NCBI GenBank assembly: GCA_963781785.1
Contig: CAWAHD010000002.1
Span: forward strand, 4,092,001-4,156,000
Length of the DNA: 64,000 nucleotides
Direction of reading: 5' to 3'
From: CAWAHD01 sp963781785
Lineage (GTDB): Bacteria > Planctomycetota > Planctomycetia > Isosphaerales > Isosphaeraceae
This document shows positions 20,053 through 28,230 of the stretch, one piece after another. Position 1 is the first letter of the stretch. The number at the start of each line of letters is the position of its first letter. The translations under genes were made by a program, and so were the position numbers. The notes beneath the pieces were generated by a model, which saw only the letters and a list, made by a program, of their open reading frames with translations, was not told the origin of the DNA and did not search any database.

Positions 20053-20469
20053 ATGGCCCGGCCACCAAGCAAGCAGCCGACCGACGGCGAGCTGGAGATC
20101 TTGAAGATCCTCTGGGAATCCGGGCCTGTCGGCCTCGGCAAGATTCACGCATTGCTTCATGAGCGTCGCGGTGTGGCCGTCACGACGGTGGCGACCATGC
20201 TCAAGATGATGCTCGCCAAGAAAATGGTTGATCGAAAGGAAAGTCCACGCGGATTCTTGTGGTCGGCGCGGGTGAGCCGCAAGGCCGCTGTATCGAGTCT
20301 GCTCGGCAAGCTCGTTCAGCACGTGTTCGACGGCTCAGCTCGCCGGCTGGTCGCCCACCTGATCCAGGAGGGAGATCTCGACGATCGTGAGCGCGCAGAA
20401 ATCCTCGAGCTCCTGAAATCGGGCACTGACAAGAATACATCCTCGCGAAAGAAGGGAGGCAGCCGATGA
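20053..20469 (+). CDS. BlaI/MecI/CopY family transcriptional repressor
   Basis: A 138-residue winged-helix repressor: P-T-D-G-E-L-E-I-L-K-I-L-W at the N-terminus is the family signature, the recognition helix region lies around V-A-V-T-T-V-A-T-M-L, and the C-terminal dimerisation helices include S-S-L-L-G-K-L-V-Q-H-V-F. It should repress the module it belongs to until the partner M56 protease cleaves or inactivates it. ATG 20053 is preferred; an in-frame GTG at 20026 would add nine residues. Its stop overlaps the M56 start as ATGA (20466-20469), so the two are translationally coupled. Confidence 0.93.
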   Translation: MARPPSKQPTDGELEILKILWESGPVGLGKIHALLHERRGVAVTTVATMLKMMLAKKMVDRKESPRGFLWSARVSRKAAVSSLLGKLVQHVFDGSARRLVAHLIQEGDLDDRERAEILELLKSGTDKNTSSRKKGGSR

Positions 20470-23448
20470 GCCTCACGATCTTGACCACATCCCGAGTCTG
20501 GACGGGCCTGGGCTGGACGATACTGCATTTCGTCTGGGTGGGCGTGGTCGTCGGCCTGGTGGCGGCGATGGGGCGCCGGCTTTTCAAGCCGGCGAGCCCG
20601 GAATCGCGGTATGGCCTGGCCCTGGTATGCCTCGCCGCGCTGGCCGGATCGCCGATCGTGATCTTCATCCGAGTTTTCGAGCCGACCATGCCAGTCGGCG
20701 TCGTTCCCGGTGGCTTGATCGAGACGGACCAGACGGTAAGCGGCAACTCGAATTCTTCTCGGGAAAGCCCGAAGCGAGCAAGGCTCGATTCACCGGACCT
20801 GACCGCAGTTGAGCCGGCGGGCGGATGGAGTAGATGGAACCTCGAATCGGTGGTGCCTTATCTTCCCTGGTTCTGGCTATGCGGCTCACTTTCGACGTTG
20901 CTGGTGCTGGCGACCGGATTGATCGGGGTTGAACAATTGCGGCGGTCAAGCCGTGTGCTCGAGAGCGGGGAGATTCCGCGTCGCCTTCGTTCGTTGGCAG
21001 ATTCGCTGGGAGTCGCACGGCGCGTGAGCATCGGGGTGTGCGAGCGACTGGCGGTGCCGGTGCTGGTGGGGATCGTGCGGCCGCTGATTCTGGTGCCGCC
21101 GGCTGCACTCTGTGGCTGGAGCGTCGAGCAGCTCGAGATGGTCTTGCTGCACGAATTAGCGCACCTAGGGCGGTGGGACAACCTGGTGAACCTGGTGCAA
21201 CGGATCGTCGAGTCGCTCTTGTTCTTTCATCCGGCGGTGTGGTGGGTCTCGGGGTGGGTGCGGCTAGAGCGTGAGCTGTGCTGTGATCGGCTGGTGGTTA
21301 ACCGGATCGGGCGACCGTATGCGTATGCGGAGATGCTGGTATCGTTGTCGGGGTCGAGCCACCGGGGTGGTGGTGCGGTGCTGGCGATGGCCGATGGCCA
21401 TGTATCAATGCGGATTCGGCGTGTTCTGAATATGAAGGAGCGTTCGATGAAATTGACCGTGCCGGAGGGAATCGGCGTGCTGGGTTCGGTGATCGTGGCG
21501 GCGTCGCTCGTGCTCGCGTCGCGGGCGGCACAGCCGCAGCCAGCCGGTGAATCGGAGGAGTCGGTTCGACAGGCTTTACGAAAAGCAGTTGATGACGTCG
21601 GCGCTCTTCCCCAGAAGGGACCGGAACATGCTCTCAAAGTGGAGACGCTTTCGTTCATCGCACAGGCCCAGCTCAAGATCGGCGACCGGGCGGCTGCGCT
21701 GGCCACTCTGCAGCGTGCCGATCAGTCGGTCGGCCGTTTGGACCCCAGGGAAAGCAAGGTGAAGCGCCTGGAAGAAAGCAACGTCGAGCTGCTCGGAGCC
21801 TTGTGCCAGATGGCCAAGCGCCAGCGCGAGGCGGGGGATCCGGCCGCAGCCCGGGCGACGCTCGAACGGATCAGCGAGCTGGTTGATTCACTCGAGTCCA
21901 CACCCATCCTTGACGAGCTGTATCGGAATAAAGAAGGCAAGGATCCCGAAAGCAAGAAAGAAGATATAAGCGCCGTCATCCGTGACGAGCTGCTCCTTTT
22001 CATCGCCGATGAGCGACTGGCCCTCGGTGATCGTGACCTTGCCCGGGCACTCTACCGGCGCGCAGTCGCAGGCATCCGGTCGCAAAAAGGGGAGATGAAG
22101 CCGATCGTCCTGTCCTCGATTGGAAGCGGACTGTACCGGACGGGCGACACTGTCGGCGGCCGCGAAGCGGTCGAACAGGCCCGCCGGGCAGTCGATCTTC
22201 TGCGCGAGCGCGACAGCAGAGAGCAAGCGTTTCGCTACGTCGCAACAGCCATGGCTGAAACCGGTGACCTGGATGAGGCTCTCAAGCTCGTAGGAACCCT
22301 CGGGAAAAATGCCAGGCAGACCGCCATGCAGAAGATCGTCGAGACACTGACGGAGGACCAAGACGGCGGTGGGTGGCTCGTCACCGGCGGAATCAAGATC
22401 ACGATTGGAGCGGATTCGCTCAAGATGAAAGACAAGAACAGCGCTCTGACGACGCTACCCAGGATCGCCCAGGCCGCTCGATCACTTGACGACCCCCTTG
22501 TGCAAGTTCGCACGCTCTCGATGATCGCGCATTTGCAAGCCAAGGCGGGAGACTTTGCCGGAGCCCTTCAAACAATCGATTCCATGCCGGACATCGCGCG
22601 TCGACAGTTCCCCGGTCCCAGCGACGGGTTTTACGATGCCATCAAGCCGGCCACACTGGCGAAGGTCGGCCGGCTAGAATACGATGCCGTGAACAGAGCC
22701 GGTGCGCTCGATGCGTTCAGTCGCGCTACGTCATGGTCCCGCGATCCAATCCACAGATCAGAGAATCGTCGCCCAGATCGTCATCATTCAGGAGCTATTC
22801 GAGTGCGGCCTGCGGGAGGAGGCACGATCCCTGCTTCGCGAAGCCATCCCGTTTGCAAGCCGCCAACTCGAGCCACTGCGTTCGCGCAGCCTTTCGATGT
22901 TCTGCAAGATCCAGGTGAAGGCTGGCGATGTGGCAGGCGCCCATCAAACAATCGATGCGATTCGCGCATACCCCGGCCTCGAGAAAACGCAGGCATTGAA
23001 TTCGCTCGCGCGCTGGCATGCCAAGAACGGGGATAAGCTTGCCGAACAAACGATGTACCGTGAGGCGCTGCGCTCTATCGAGGCCAAAGAGCCCGCCGAT
23101 GCCCGTGCCAAGATGGGCCCGGGCCGGAATCTCGGGCCAATCTCAGCGCACAGTTTCGTTGATTTCGAGTCCGAGCTGCCGCCCGGGCTAATCGAATACG
23201 AGAGACAAATGGCAGCCATGTTCTTACATGCGAATCTTGGTGAAATCGAGCAAGCACTCAAGATGGGCCGATCAATCCCCGGTGGATCGCGAAGCGTCGC
23301 ACTGTCGAACCTTGCGGGGCTTCAAGCGCGGAAGGGGGACATCTCCGGAGCCTTCAAGCTGGCCGCGAGCTTCGAGACTGTACAGGAACGACTGACGGCT
23401 TACGAGATCGTGGCGTGCTTCATTCGAGATGGCTGCAAGGACGATTGA
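20466..23448 (+). CDS. M56 (BlaR1-like) membrane metalloprotease with long helical ectodomain, one frameshift
   Basis: A BlaR1/MecR1-type signalling protease partnered with the upstream BlaI. Membrane helices at about 10-35, 45-65 and 135-155 precede the zinc motif H-E-L-A-H (229-233) and the family's E-L-C-C-D region. A further helix near 335-355 leads to a C-terminal domain of more than 600 residues made of TPR-like helical repeats (A-x-A-x-A-T-L-x-R) instead of the penicillin-binding sensor of true BlaR1. The ligand is therefore probably not a beta-lactam. The frame breaks near 22715-22740: 20466 to about 22725 is in one frame, and about 22730-23448 continues the same kind of repeats in another. 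Corrected length is about 990 residues. The IS element inserted 43 bases after the stop. Confidence 0.85.
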
Positions 23449-23491
23449 GTGCCGTATCCCGATCAAGTCTCATGGGATGATCACAGGCCAT

Positions 23492-23495
23492 CTAG
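23492..23495. repeat. Target-site duplication CTAG, left copy
   Basis: CTAG directly flanks the left inverted repeat of the IS1380-family element and matches the CTAG at 25393-25396 on the other side. The four-base length is compatible with the short duplications of this family. Confidence 0.8.
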
Positions 23496-23513
23496 TCCCA
23501 AAACAAGCGTAAT
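23496..23513 (+). repeat. IS left terminal inverted repeat
   Basis: TCCCAAAACAAGCGTAAT, matching 15/18 with the inverted right end at 25375-25392. This end lies downstream of the transposase gene. Confidence 0.85.
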
Positions 23514-23579
23514 ATATTAATCAACAATATTACAAATCATTCTATTATATTCTTTAGTAAGAGACGTACCTTCTACATT

Positions 23580-23600
23580 CGGGAGGCGTGGCTCCCGTTT
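23580..23600 (+). terminator. Possible hairpin terminator inside the IS left end
   Basis: CGGGAG (23580-23585) can pair with CTCCCG (23592-23597) around a six-base loop, followed by TTTCT. Oriented to stop plus-strand transcripts, it would block read-through from the M56 gene into the transposase antisense strand. The T tract is short, so this is a weak call. Confidence 0.3.
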
Positions 23601-23701
23601 CTCACCCGCAGCTTGTCTACCTCATGTGTCCCTCCCCTTTCTCTACTCGGCGGCCCAAACGGATCGGGGCATCCGGACCCCGACTTCAAACCTCAATCGC
23701 C

Positions 23702-25264
23702 TCAGCACAACCAGCAACTGTGCAGCCGCTCCACCAGCCGGAGGAACACCCCTTGCCACGGGTTCCACGACAGCAATCGGTAAATCAACCGTCGTCCGCT
23801 CCGTACGATCTGACACGGCATTTGGATGAAAGCCGCGCAGAAGGTCGCGAACTCCATCCTCAACAACGTTCGTTTCTCCGTCTCGTGTTTCGCCTGGTGC
23901 CGAGGCGATACCGGCACCAGCAGGGCGCTCCAGGCCTTCAGGCTCCACGCCAACGACCCCATCACCATGTACGCCCAGTTGCTCACCAGGTTGTCCACCG
24001 GCGCCGTCAACGCATGCACCCCATTCTTGAGCTGGGCGATCAAGTTTTCCTGGTCGCAGCGATCGTTGGCCGAGAACACAACCTCTTCGGCCGTCATCTT
24101 GCGGTCATTGGTAATGTAAAAGAAGTAGCGGTATTCCTCGAACAGCCGCATCTGTCCCTCGTCGACTCCCACCCGCTTGCGGACGACGATCATGCGATAG
24201 CTGTTCTTGCAGGCGACCGGCTGGTAGTCGAACTCTGCAACCATCTCCTCGAGCAGGTGAATCGTCTCGTAGCCTCGCTCCCGGACAATCTCCGGTTTGA
24301 CCCGCTCGGGCCTTTCGCGGGGAGCAGTCTTGATCTGGTACCGTGGCGATCGTTCCAGAAAGCTGTACGCGTCGGCTGGGAGCTCGTCGGCTCTGGCCTT
24401 GAGGGAGTCGCGGGCCTCGAACCCGAAGATGAAGCGGATATTGCCCGTGGCGTCCCAGCGATCCAGATGCTTGGTCTGAGCGAATTTGGTGTCTCCCCGC
24501 AGCAGGATCTTGCGGAAGCCAGCCTGAAGGCAAAGCGTGACAGCCTTGTCCAAAAACACGTCGGCCCGTTCCTGCGAGGGGCGGTTGCCACTGCGATTGA
24601 ACAGGAACAGTGGTTCGGCGGTATTGGCCAGCGAGATCAAGAGCGGATGGTAACCGTACTGACCGTCGTAGGCAAAGTCTGCCCCTTGCTTACACTCGGC
24701 ATCGGTCGGCACGATGGTGCCATCGGCATCCAGGGTCGCTTCCTCGAAGAACGCAGGTGGCTGCTGGGCCCAGACTCGCAGGCGGGCTTGATTAATGGCG
24801 TCCATCAAGGTCATGACATCGGACTCACGGAAGCGGCGGCAGAAGTCCCCGGCAGTGGTGGGGTCGGGGATGCGCTCGGCTCCCAAGGCGTTGAGATAGA
24901 CTTCGTCGTTGCGTCGCAGCTCGATGTGCTCGATGCGGTGGCCGCCGGCGCAGGAATTGAAGGCAACGTTCAGAACGTGGTCGGATTCGTGGTAGGGAAG
25001 ATGCACCTTGAGCAGATGGAGGTTGCGGTCAATCTCGTTGATCAGGTCGATCTTTTGAGCCAAGAGAAGGATGGCGCCGATGCCGCCGGCGCTGAGCCCC
25101 TGCACGCGATCGGCCAGTTCGTATTGGATATTGGTCGCGGTCATCATCGGTACAAGCCGCTCGGGTCCAGGCACATTGGCGAGTCGCTTCTTAATTCGTC
25201 GTCGCCGTTCCTGGAAGATTCTCTTATTGCGAGCCTCGCGCTTTTTTCGGAGAGTAGCACTCAC
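23702..25264 (-). CDS. IS1380-family transposase
   Basis: A 520-residue DDE transposase. The first catalytic aspartate is D179 or D181 (L-D-A-D-G-T), the second D258 (L-R-G-D-T-K), and the glutamate E406 in D-Q-E-N-L-I-A-Q-L-K-N-G, the arrangement of IS1380 members. A basic N-terminus (K-K-R-E-A-R-N-K-R) probably contacts the element ends. Translation starts at GTG 25264 behind a strong AAGGAGG site. The frame is intact and full length, so the element may be active. A stable inverted repeat just upstream (25282-25321) could shield the start from read-through transcripts. Confidence 0.93.
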   Translation of the reverse strand: MSATLRKKREARNKRIFQERRRRIKKRLANVPGPERLVPMMTATNIQYELADRVQGLSAGGIGAILLLAQKIDLINEIDRNLHLLKVHLPYHESDHVLNVAFNSCAGGHRIEHIELRRNDEVYLNALGAERIPDPTTAGDFCRRFRESDVMTLMDAINQARLRVWAQQPPAFFEEATLDADGTIVPTDAECKQGADFAYDGQYGYHPLLISLANTAEPLFLFNRSGNRPSQERADVFLDKAVTLCLQAGFRKILLRGDTKFAQTKHLDRWDATGNIRFIFGFEARDSLKARADELPADAYSFLERSPRYQIKTAPRERPERVKPEIVRERGYETIHLLEEMVAEFDYQPVACKNSYRMIVVRKRVGVDEGQMRLFEEYRYFFYITNDRKMTAEEVVFSANDRCDQENLIAQLKNGVHALTAPVDNLVSNWAYMVMGSLAWSLKAWSALLVPVSPRHQAKHETEKRTLLRMEFATFCAAFIQMPCQIVRSGRRLIYRLLSWNPWQGVFLRLVERLHSCWLC

Positions 25265-25281
25265 TCGAAAGCCTCCTTGTC

Positions 25282-25321
25282 TTGGAATAGTGAGGACGTG
25301 TTCTCACCTACATTATTCCAA
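25282..25321 (-). promoter_or_regulatory. Inverted repeat in the transposase leader
   Basis: The outer arms TTGGAATA (25282-25289) and TATTCCAA (25314-25321) enclose inner arms GTGAG (25290-25294) and CTCAC (25303-25307), with an 8-base loop and a 6-base bulge. The 13 base pairs lie between the right end of the element and the transposase ribosome-binding site. By analogy with other insertion sequences, such a fold can limit translation from outside transcripts; that role is inferred. Confidence 0.5.
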
Positions 25322-25374
25322 AAACACGGGAGGTTTTCGAGTTCTTTCTGAACAAAAAGCTGGGGCAAACTAAA

Positions 25375-25392
25375 ATCACGCTTGGTTTGGGT
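25375..25392 (-). repeat. IS right terminal inverted repeat
   Basis: ATCACGCTTGGTTTGGGT on the plus strand; its complement matches the left end at 15 of 18 positions. It lies on the transposase start side. Confidence 0.85.
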
Positions 25393-25950
25393 CTAGTTAA
25401 GCCCCGGCTCGTCGGGTAAATGCTTGATCGGGATGATCGACTGAATCTGTCGTCGGCCGACTTCGATCGTGGCCTCTTTCCAGAGTGCATTCGTGTCCTG
25501 CTCGCTAAAGACGTGCATGGAGCTGGCGGGCAACACGAGCCACGACCCGTCGGCCAGCTCGTTCTCGAGCTGACCGGGGCCCCAGCAGGATTGGCCGATG
25601 TAGAACAGCGCCAGGCCTTCGTTGGACGAGGCCAGAGACTCCATTGCACTGAGCTCGGTCGCGGCGAAGACGTCTTCGGTCACGACGAGGTTGGCATGGA
25701 TCCGCAGGTCATGCAGCGCCATCAAGGTTCCGCCGACCGGTCCGCCATGACGTACGTTTCCCGACCGCAGGCAAGGCGACTCGCTGACCTGCACCCAGAC
25801 TTGCTGGAGGGGCACGTTCATCTCGCGGTTGAGAATCAGCCCGAGCGCACCCTCCTCGCCATGGACCGCGACCAGTACGACAGTCCGTGCAAAATTGGGA
25901 TCAAGCAGCCCCGTCGACGCGATCAGCAGTTGGCCTTGGAGGGAGTCCAT
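25393..25950 (-). CDS. yqgE: YqgE/AlgH family protein
   Basis: A 185-residue cytoplasmic protein of the YqgE/AlgH family, whose exact function is unknown. It starts with the family's usual M-D-S-L-Q-G-Q-L-L-I-A-S, then A-L-G-L-I-L-N-R, the G-G-P-V-G region, and the G-Q-S-C-W-G-P-G-Q-L-E-N-E-L core. ATG 25950 is chosen because it matches the family start; an in-frame extension to 26022 has no supporting motif. The stop codon TAG is the complement of 25393-25395 and lies inside the CTAG target duplication of the adjacent insertion sequence, so the insertion remade the stop codon and left the protein unchanged. Confidence 0.93.
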   Translation of the reverse strand: MDSLQGQLLIASTGLLDPNFARTVVLVAVHGEEGALGLILNREMNVPLQQVWVQVSESPCLRSGNVRHGGPVGGTLMALHDLRIHANLVVTEDVFAATELSAMESLASSNEGLALFYIGQSCWGPGQLENELADGSWLVLPASSMHVFSEQDTNALWKEATIEVGRRQIQSIIPIKHLPDEPGLN

Positions 25951-26366
25951 CGTGGTATAGCGCGAGACGCATTGAATTGTTGGGGAACTCGGCGCAACAC
26001 CGGCGCGAGCGCCAGCCAGCACCGAGCATCGCCATCGCGAGCATGGCGGCGCGTTACGCCATCATGTTCATGAAACCACCGAAGCCGGGGCTTGTCGAGA
26101 GATGAGCGTGGAATTCACACAGGCTTGAAGGCGCGGCCTGCCCTCTGGCGGTGACCATGAAAGGGTCAAAGCATGCGCCGAATGCCGGTGCCGGCCCGCT
26201 CCGGGCCGAGAGGCTTCAGCCGATCGAGACCGGAGTGGAACCGTGCGGTCAGACGAGCTCGGATTGTACCATTCCAGCCGGTGATCGCGTATCATTGCGA
26301 ATCTCGATCGGAAAATGAATCCATGGTCGAATCTCAGGAACACAACAAAGGCAGGGTCATTCCATC
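25951..26366. other. Intergenic region between divergent yqgE and the NTF2-like gene
   Basis: About 416 bases with no supportable gene. Short open frames on both strands lack ribosome-binding sites and protein-like composition. It must contain promoters for yqgE (leftward) and the gene at 26367 (rightward), but I see no convincing -35/-10 pair. No tRNA or stable RNA fold is apparent. Confidence 0.5.
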
Positions 26367-26984
26367 ATGAGTCAACAGTTTTCCTGTAACCGCCGCGAGG
26401 CGTTACGAATCTCCGGCGGTGCTGCGGGGGTGGCAGCCAGCCTGGCCATGCTGTCGCCGGCCGCGGCGACCAGTCCGGCACAGGATGACCCGGGGAAAGC
26501 TGCCACGGCCGCCGCCAAGCCCCAGGACGTCGAATCGCTCGAATCGATCATCGCCGCCGTCTACGGAGCGATTTCGGGACCGAAAGGAGCTCGCGACTGG
26601 GATCGGATGCGCAGCTTGTTCCATCCCGCCGTGCGCCTGATTCCCTGCCTTGTGACGGCAAAGGACAAGGAAAACGGGATGATCTCAACGCGGGTGTTTA
26701 CCATCGAAGAGTTCATCAAGGCCATCGAACCCAGGGTGAAAGCCGAGGGTTTCTTCGAGCAAGAAATTGCGCGGACGGTCGAACGATTCGGGGCGGTCGC
26801 GCATGTCTTCAGCACATACGAATCACGCCACGCCGTGGACGACCCCCAGCCTTTCACTCGGGGCATCAACAGCATCCAGCTTTTTTTTGACGGCCGCAGG
26901 TGGTGGGTCGTCACGATCTTCTGGGACAGCGAACGGCCCGGCCAGACGATACCGGCAGAGTACCTGAAAAAGCCCGCGGGCTGA
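26367..26984 (+). CDS. TAT-exported SnoaL/NTF2-like protein
   Basis: A 205-residue protein with a twin-arginine-like signal (N-R-R-E-A-L-R-I-S-G-G, residues 8-18) and an alanine-rich linker, followed by one compact domain (about 52-195). Its pattern fits the SnoaL/NTF2 cone fold: an early D-W-D-R-M-R-S-L-F-H-P helix, the middle V-F-T-I-E-E-F-I, and two final strands including R-R-W-W-V-V-T-I-F-W. Such domains bind or isomerise small molecules; no catalytic residue can be named. It converges with the NHL gene at 27004. Confidence 0.75.
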   Translation: MSQQFSCNRREALRISGGAAGVAASLAMLSPAAATSPAQDDPGKAATAAAKPQDVESLESIIAAVYGAISGPKGARDWDRMRSLFHPAVRLIPCLVTAKDKENGMISTRVFTIEEFIKAIEPRVKAEGFFEQEIARTVERFGAVAHVFSTYESRHAVDDPQPFTRGINSIQLFFDGRRWWVVTIFWDSERPGQTIPAEYLKKPAG

Positions 26985-27003
26985 CCGGCTGTCTCGCCGG
27001 GTT

Positions 27004-28095
27004 TCAGCTCACGTGCCGCAGCAGAGAGACCCGTCCGGTCTGCACCCACTCGGCAACGAAGATGTTGCCGTCCTTGTCGAAACAGGCATCGTGCGGATGA
27101 ATGAACTTGCCAGCAGGCCAGCGATCGGGCTGGGTGCGGATCTTGAAGCCGTCGAGCACCTGCTTGGTCCATGCAGGGTCGTAGCCCAGGTGGACGATCA
27201 CCTTGTTGTCTTTGTCGAAGAGCGTGACGCGAGCATGCAAATCCGGCAGGAGCAGCACGTCGCCCCGGATGTCGAAGTGCGCCGGAAAGCTGACATCGTG
27301 GTTGATGCTCCTGGGCTGGCCGTCGAGCGAGAGATATTGAAGCCGGGCGTTGGCCCGGTCGGCGACGACGAGCTGCGGCTCGCGGCCGGGGCGGTTGTCA
27401 AGCCAGAGCCCGTGCGGCGTCTTGAACTGGCCGGGGCTTTCTCCTGTGCCGCCGAAGGTCCGCACCCACCTGGCGTCCTTGTCGTACTGGTGGATGTAGT
27501 TCGAGCCGTAGCCGTCGCCAACGTAGAATCCGCCATCGGGGCCGAACGCCACATTGGTCGGTGAGTAGGGAGTACCCTGCTTGTCGTAGACATGCGGCTC
27601 TTTGGGCGTCTCCTTGATCCAGACCACCTCGCCCTTCAAGTCGGTCTTCACCACCAGGTTGACCGGGAACATGCAAGAGAGATAGAGAAACTCCTGTCCG
27701 TTCTCCTCGCGGATGTCGATACCGTGGCCGCCGCCGTGATATTCCTTGCCGAACGAGCGGACGAACTTGCCCTGGGGGTCGAAGACGACGATCGTGTCCT
27801 GGGCATCCTCGGTTGATTTTGGTTTCGCGCCGCCGGCTCGGTGCTTGATGTAGATCAAGCCGGCCTTGTCGATGGCCACCCCATGAGTCTCGAACCAGTG
27901 GATCGAGCTCGGTAGCTCTCCCCAGCCGTGGAAGCACTGGTAGCGATGATCGCCTTGACCGATCACAGGGTTCCTGGCGTCCGCCTTGTCACTGGCATGA
28001 ACAAACGGGCCAGACAGCGAGCTGGCGGCAGCCGTAACCGTAGCGGTGGCCAAAGCCGCCGCACCGGTCTGCTTCAAAAAATCGCGCCGTTGCAT
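27004..28095 (-). CDS. TAT-exported NHL-repeat beta-propeller protein
   Basis: A 363-residue exported protein with the TAT signal M-Q-R-R-D-F-L-K-Q-T-G at its very start, which fixes ATG 28095 over the longer frame to 28143. The mature part is a six-bladed NHL propeller, with repeated patterns such as P-H-G-L-W-L-D, P-T-N-V-A-F-G-P-D-G and H-P-H-D-A-C-F-D-K-D-G-N-I-F-V-A-E-W. It resembles the 6-bladed peptidyl-alpha-hydroxyglycine lyase-like proteins common in Planctomycetes, but a lyase activity is not shown. Neighbours give no pathway. Confidence 0.87.
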   Translation of the reverse strand: MQRRDFLKQTGAAALATATVTAAASSLSGPFVHASDKADARNPVIGQGDHRYQCFHGWGELPSSIHWFETHGVAIDKAGLIYIKHRAGGAKPKSTEDAQDTIVVFDPQGKFVRSFGKEYHGGGHGIDIREENGQEFLYLSCMFPVNLVVKTDLKGEVVWIKETPKEPHVYDKQGTPYSPTNVAFGPDGGFYVGDGYGSNYIHQYDKDARWVRTFGGTGESPGQFKTPHGLWLDNRPGREPQLVVADRANARLQYLSLDGQPRSINHDVSFPAHFDIRGDVLLLPDLHARVTLFDKDNKVIVHLGYDPAWTKQVLDGFKIRTQPDRWPAGKFIHPHDACFDKDGNIFVAEWVQTGRVSLLRHVS

Positions 28096-28230
28096 GGAGG
28101 CGTCTCCCGGGGTGAGTCGGAACCTGGACGGTCGCACTGGCACTCCGGATGAATCATAAGCGATGGTACGCCGAAAGGCACGAGGGCGGTGAAGGCGATC
28201 GCCGCCGCCTTCACTGCCCGGAGCCCCGGT

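Larger units (their letters stand above)
23496..25392 (-). mobile_element. Complete IS1380-family insertion sequence (1,897 bp)
   Basis: The element is bounded by imperfect terminal inverted repeats. The left end, TCCCAAAACAAGCGTAAT (23496-23513), and the reverse complement of the right end, ACCCAAACCAAGCGTGAT (25375-25392), match at 15 of 18 positions. CTAG duplications flank both ends. It encodes one intact transposase on the minus strand, so it may still be mobile. The left 120 bases are strikingly AT-rich compared with the host, including the inverted repeat GTAATAT/ATATTAC (23509-23515/23527-23533). It sits between the convergent M56 and yqgE genes and breaks neither. No passenger gene is present. 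Confidence 0.92.

Noticed and set aside
23588..25351. A 587-residue plus-strand open frame across the insertion sequence
   Set aside because: It is antisense to the IS1380 transposase, which has all catalytic residues and a strong ribosome-binding site.
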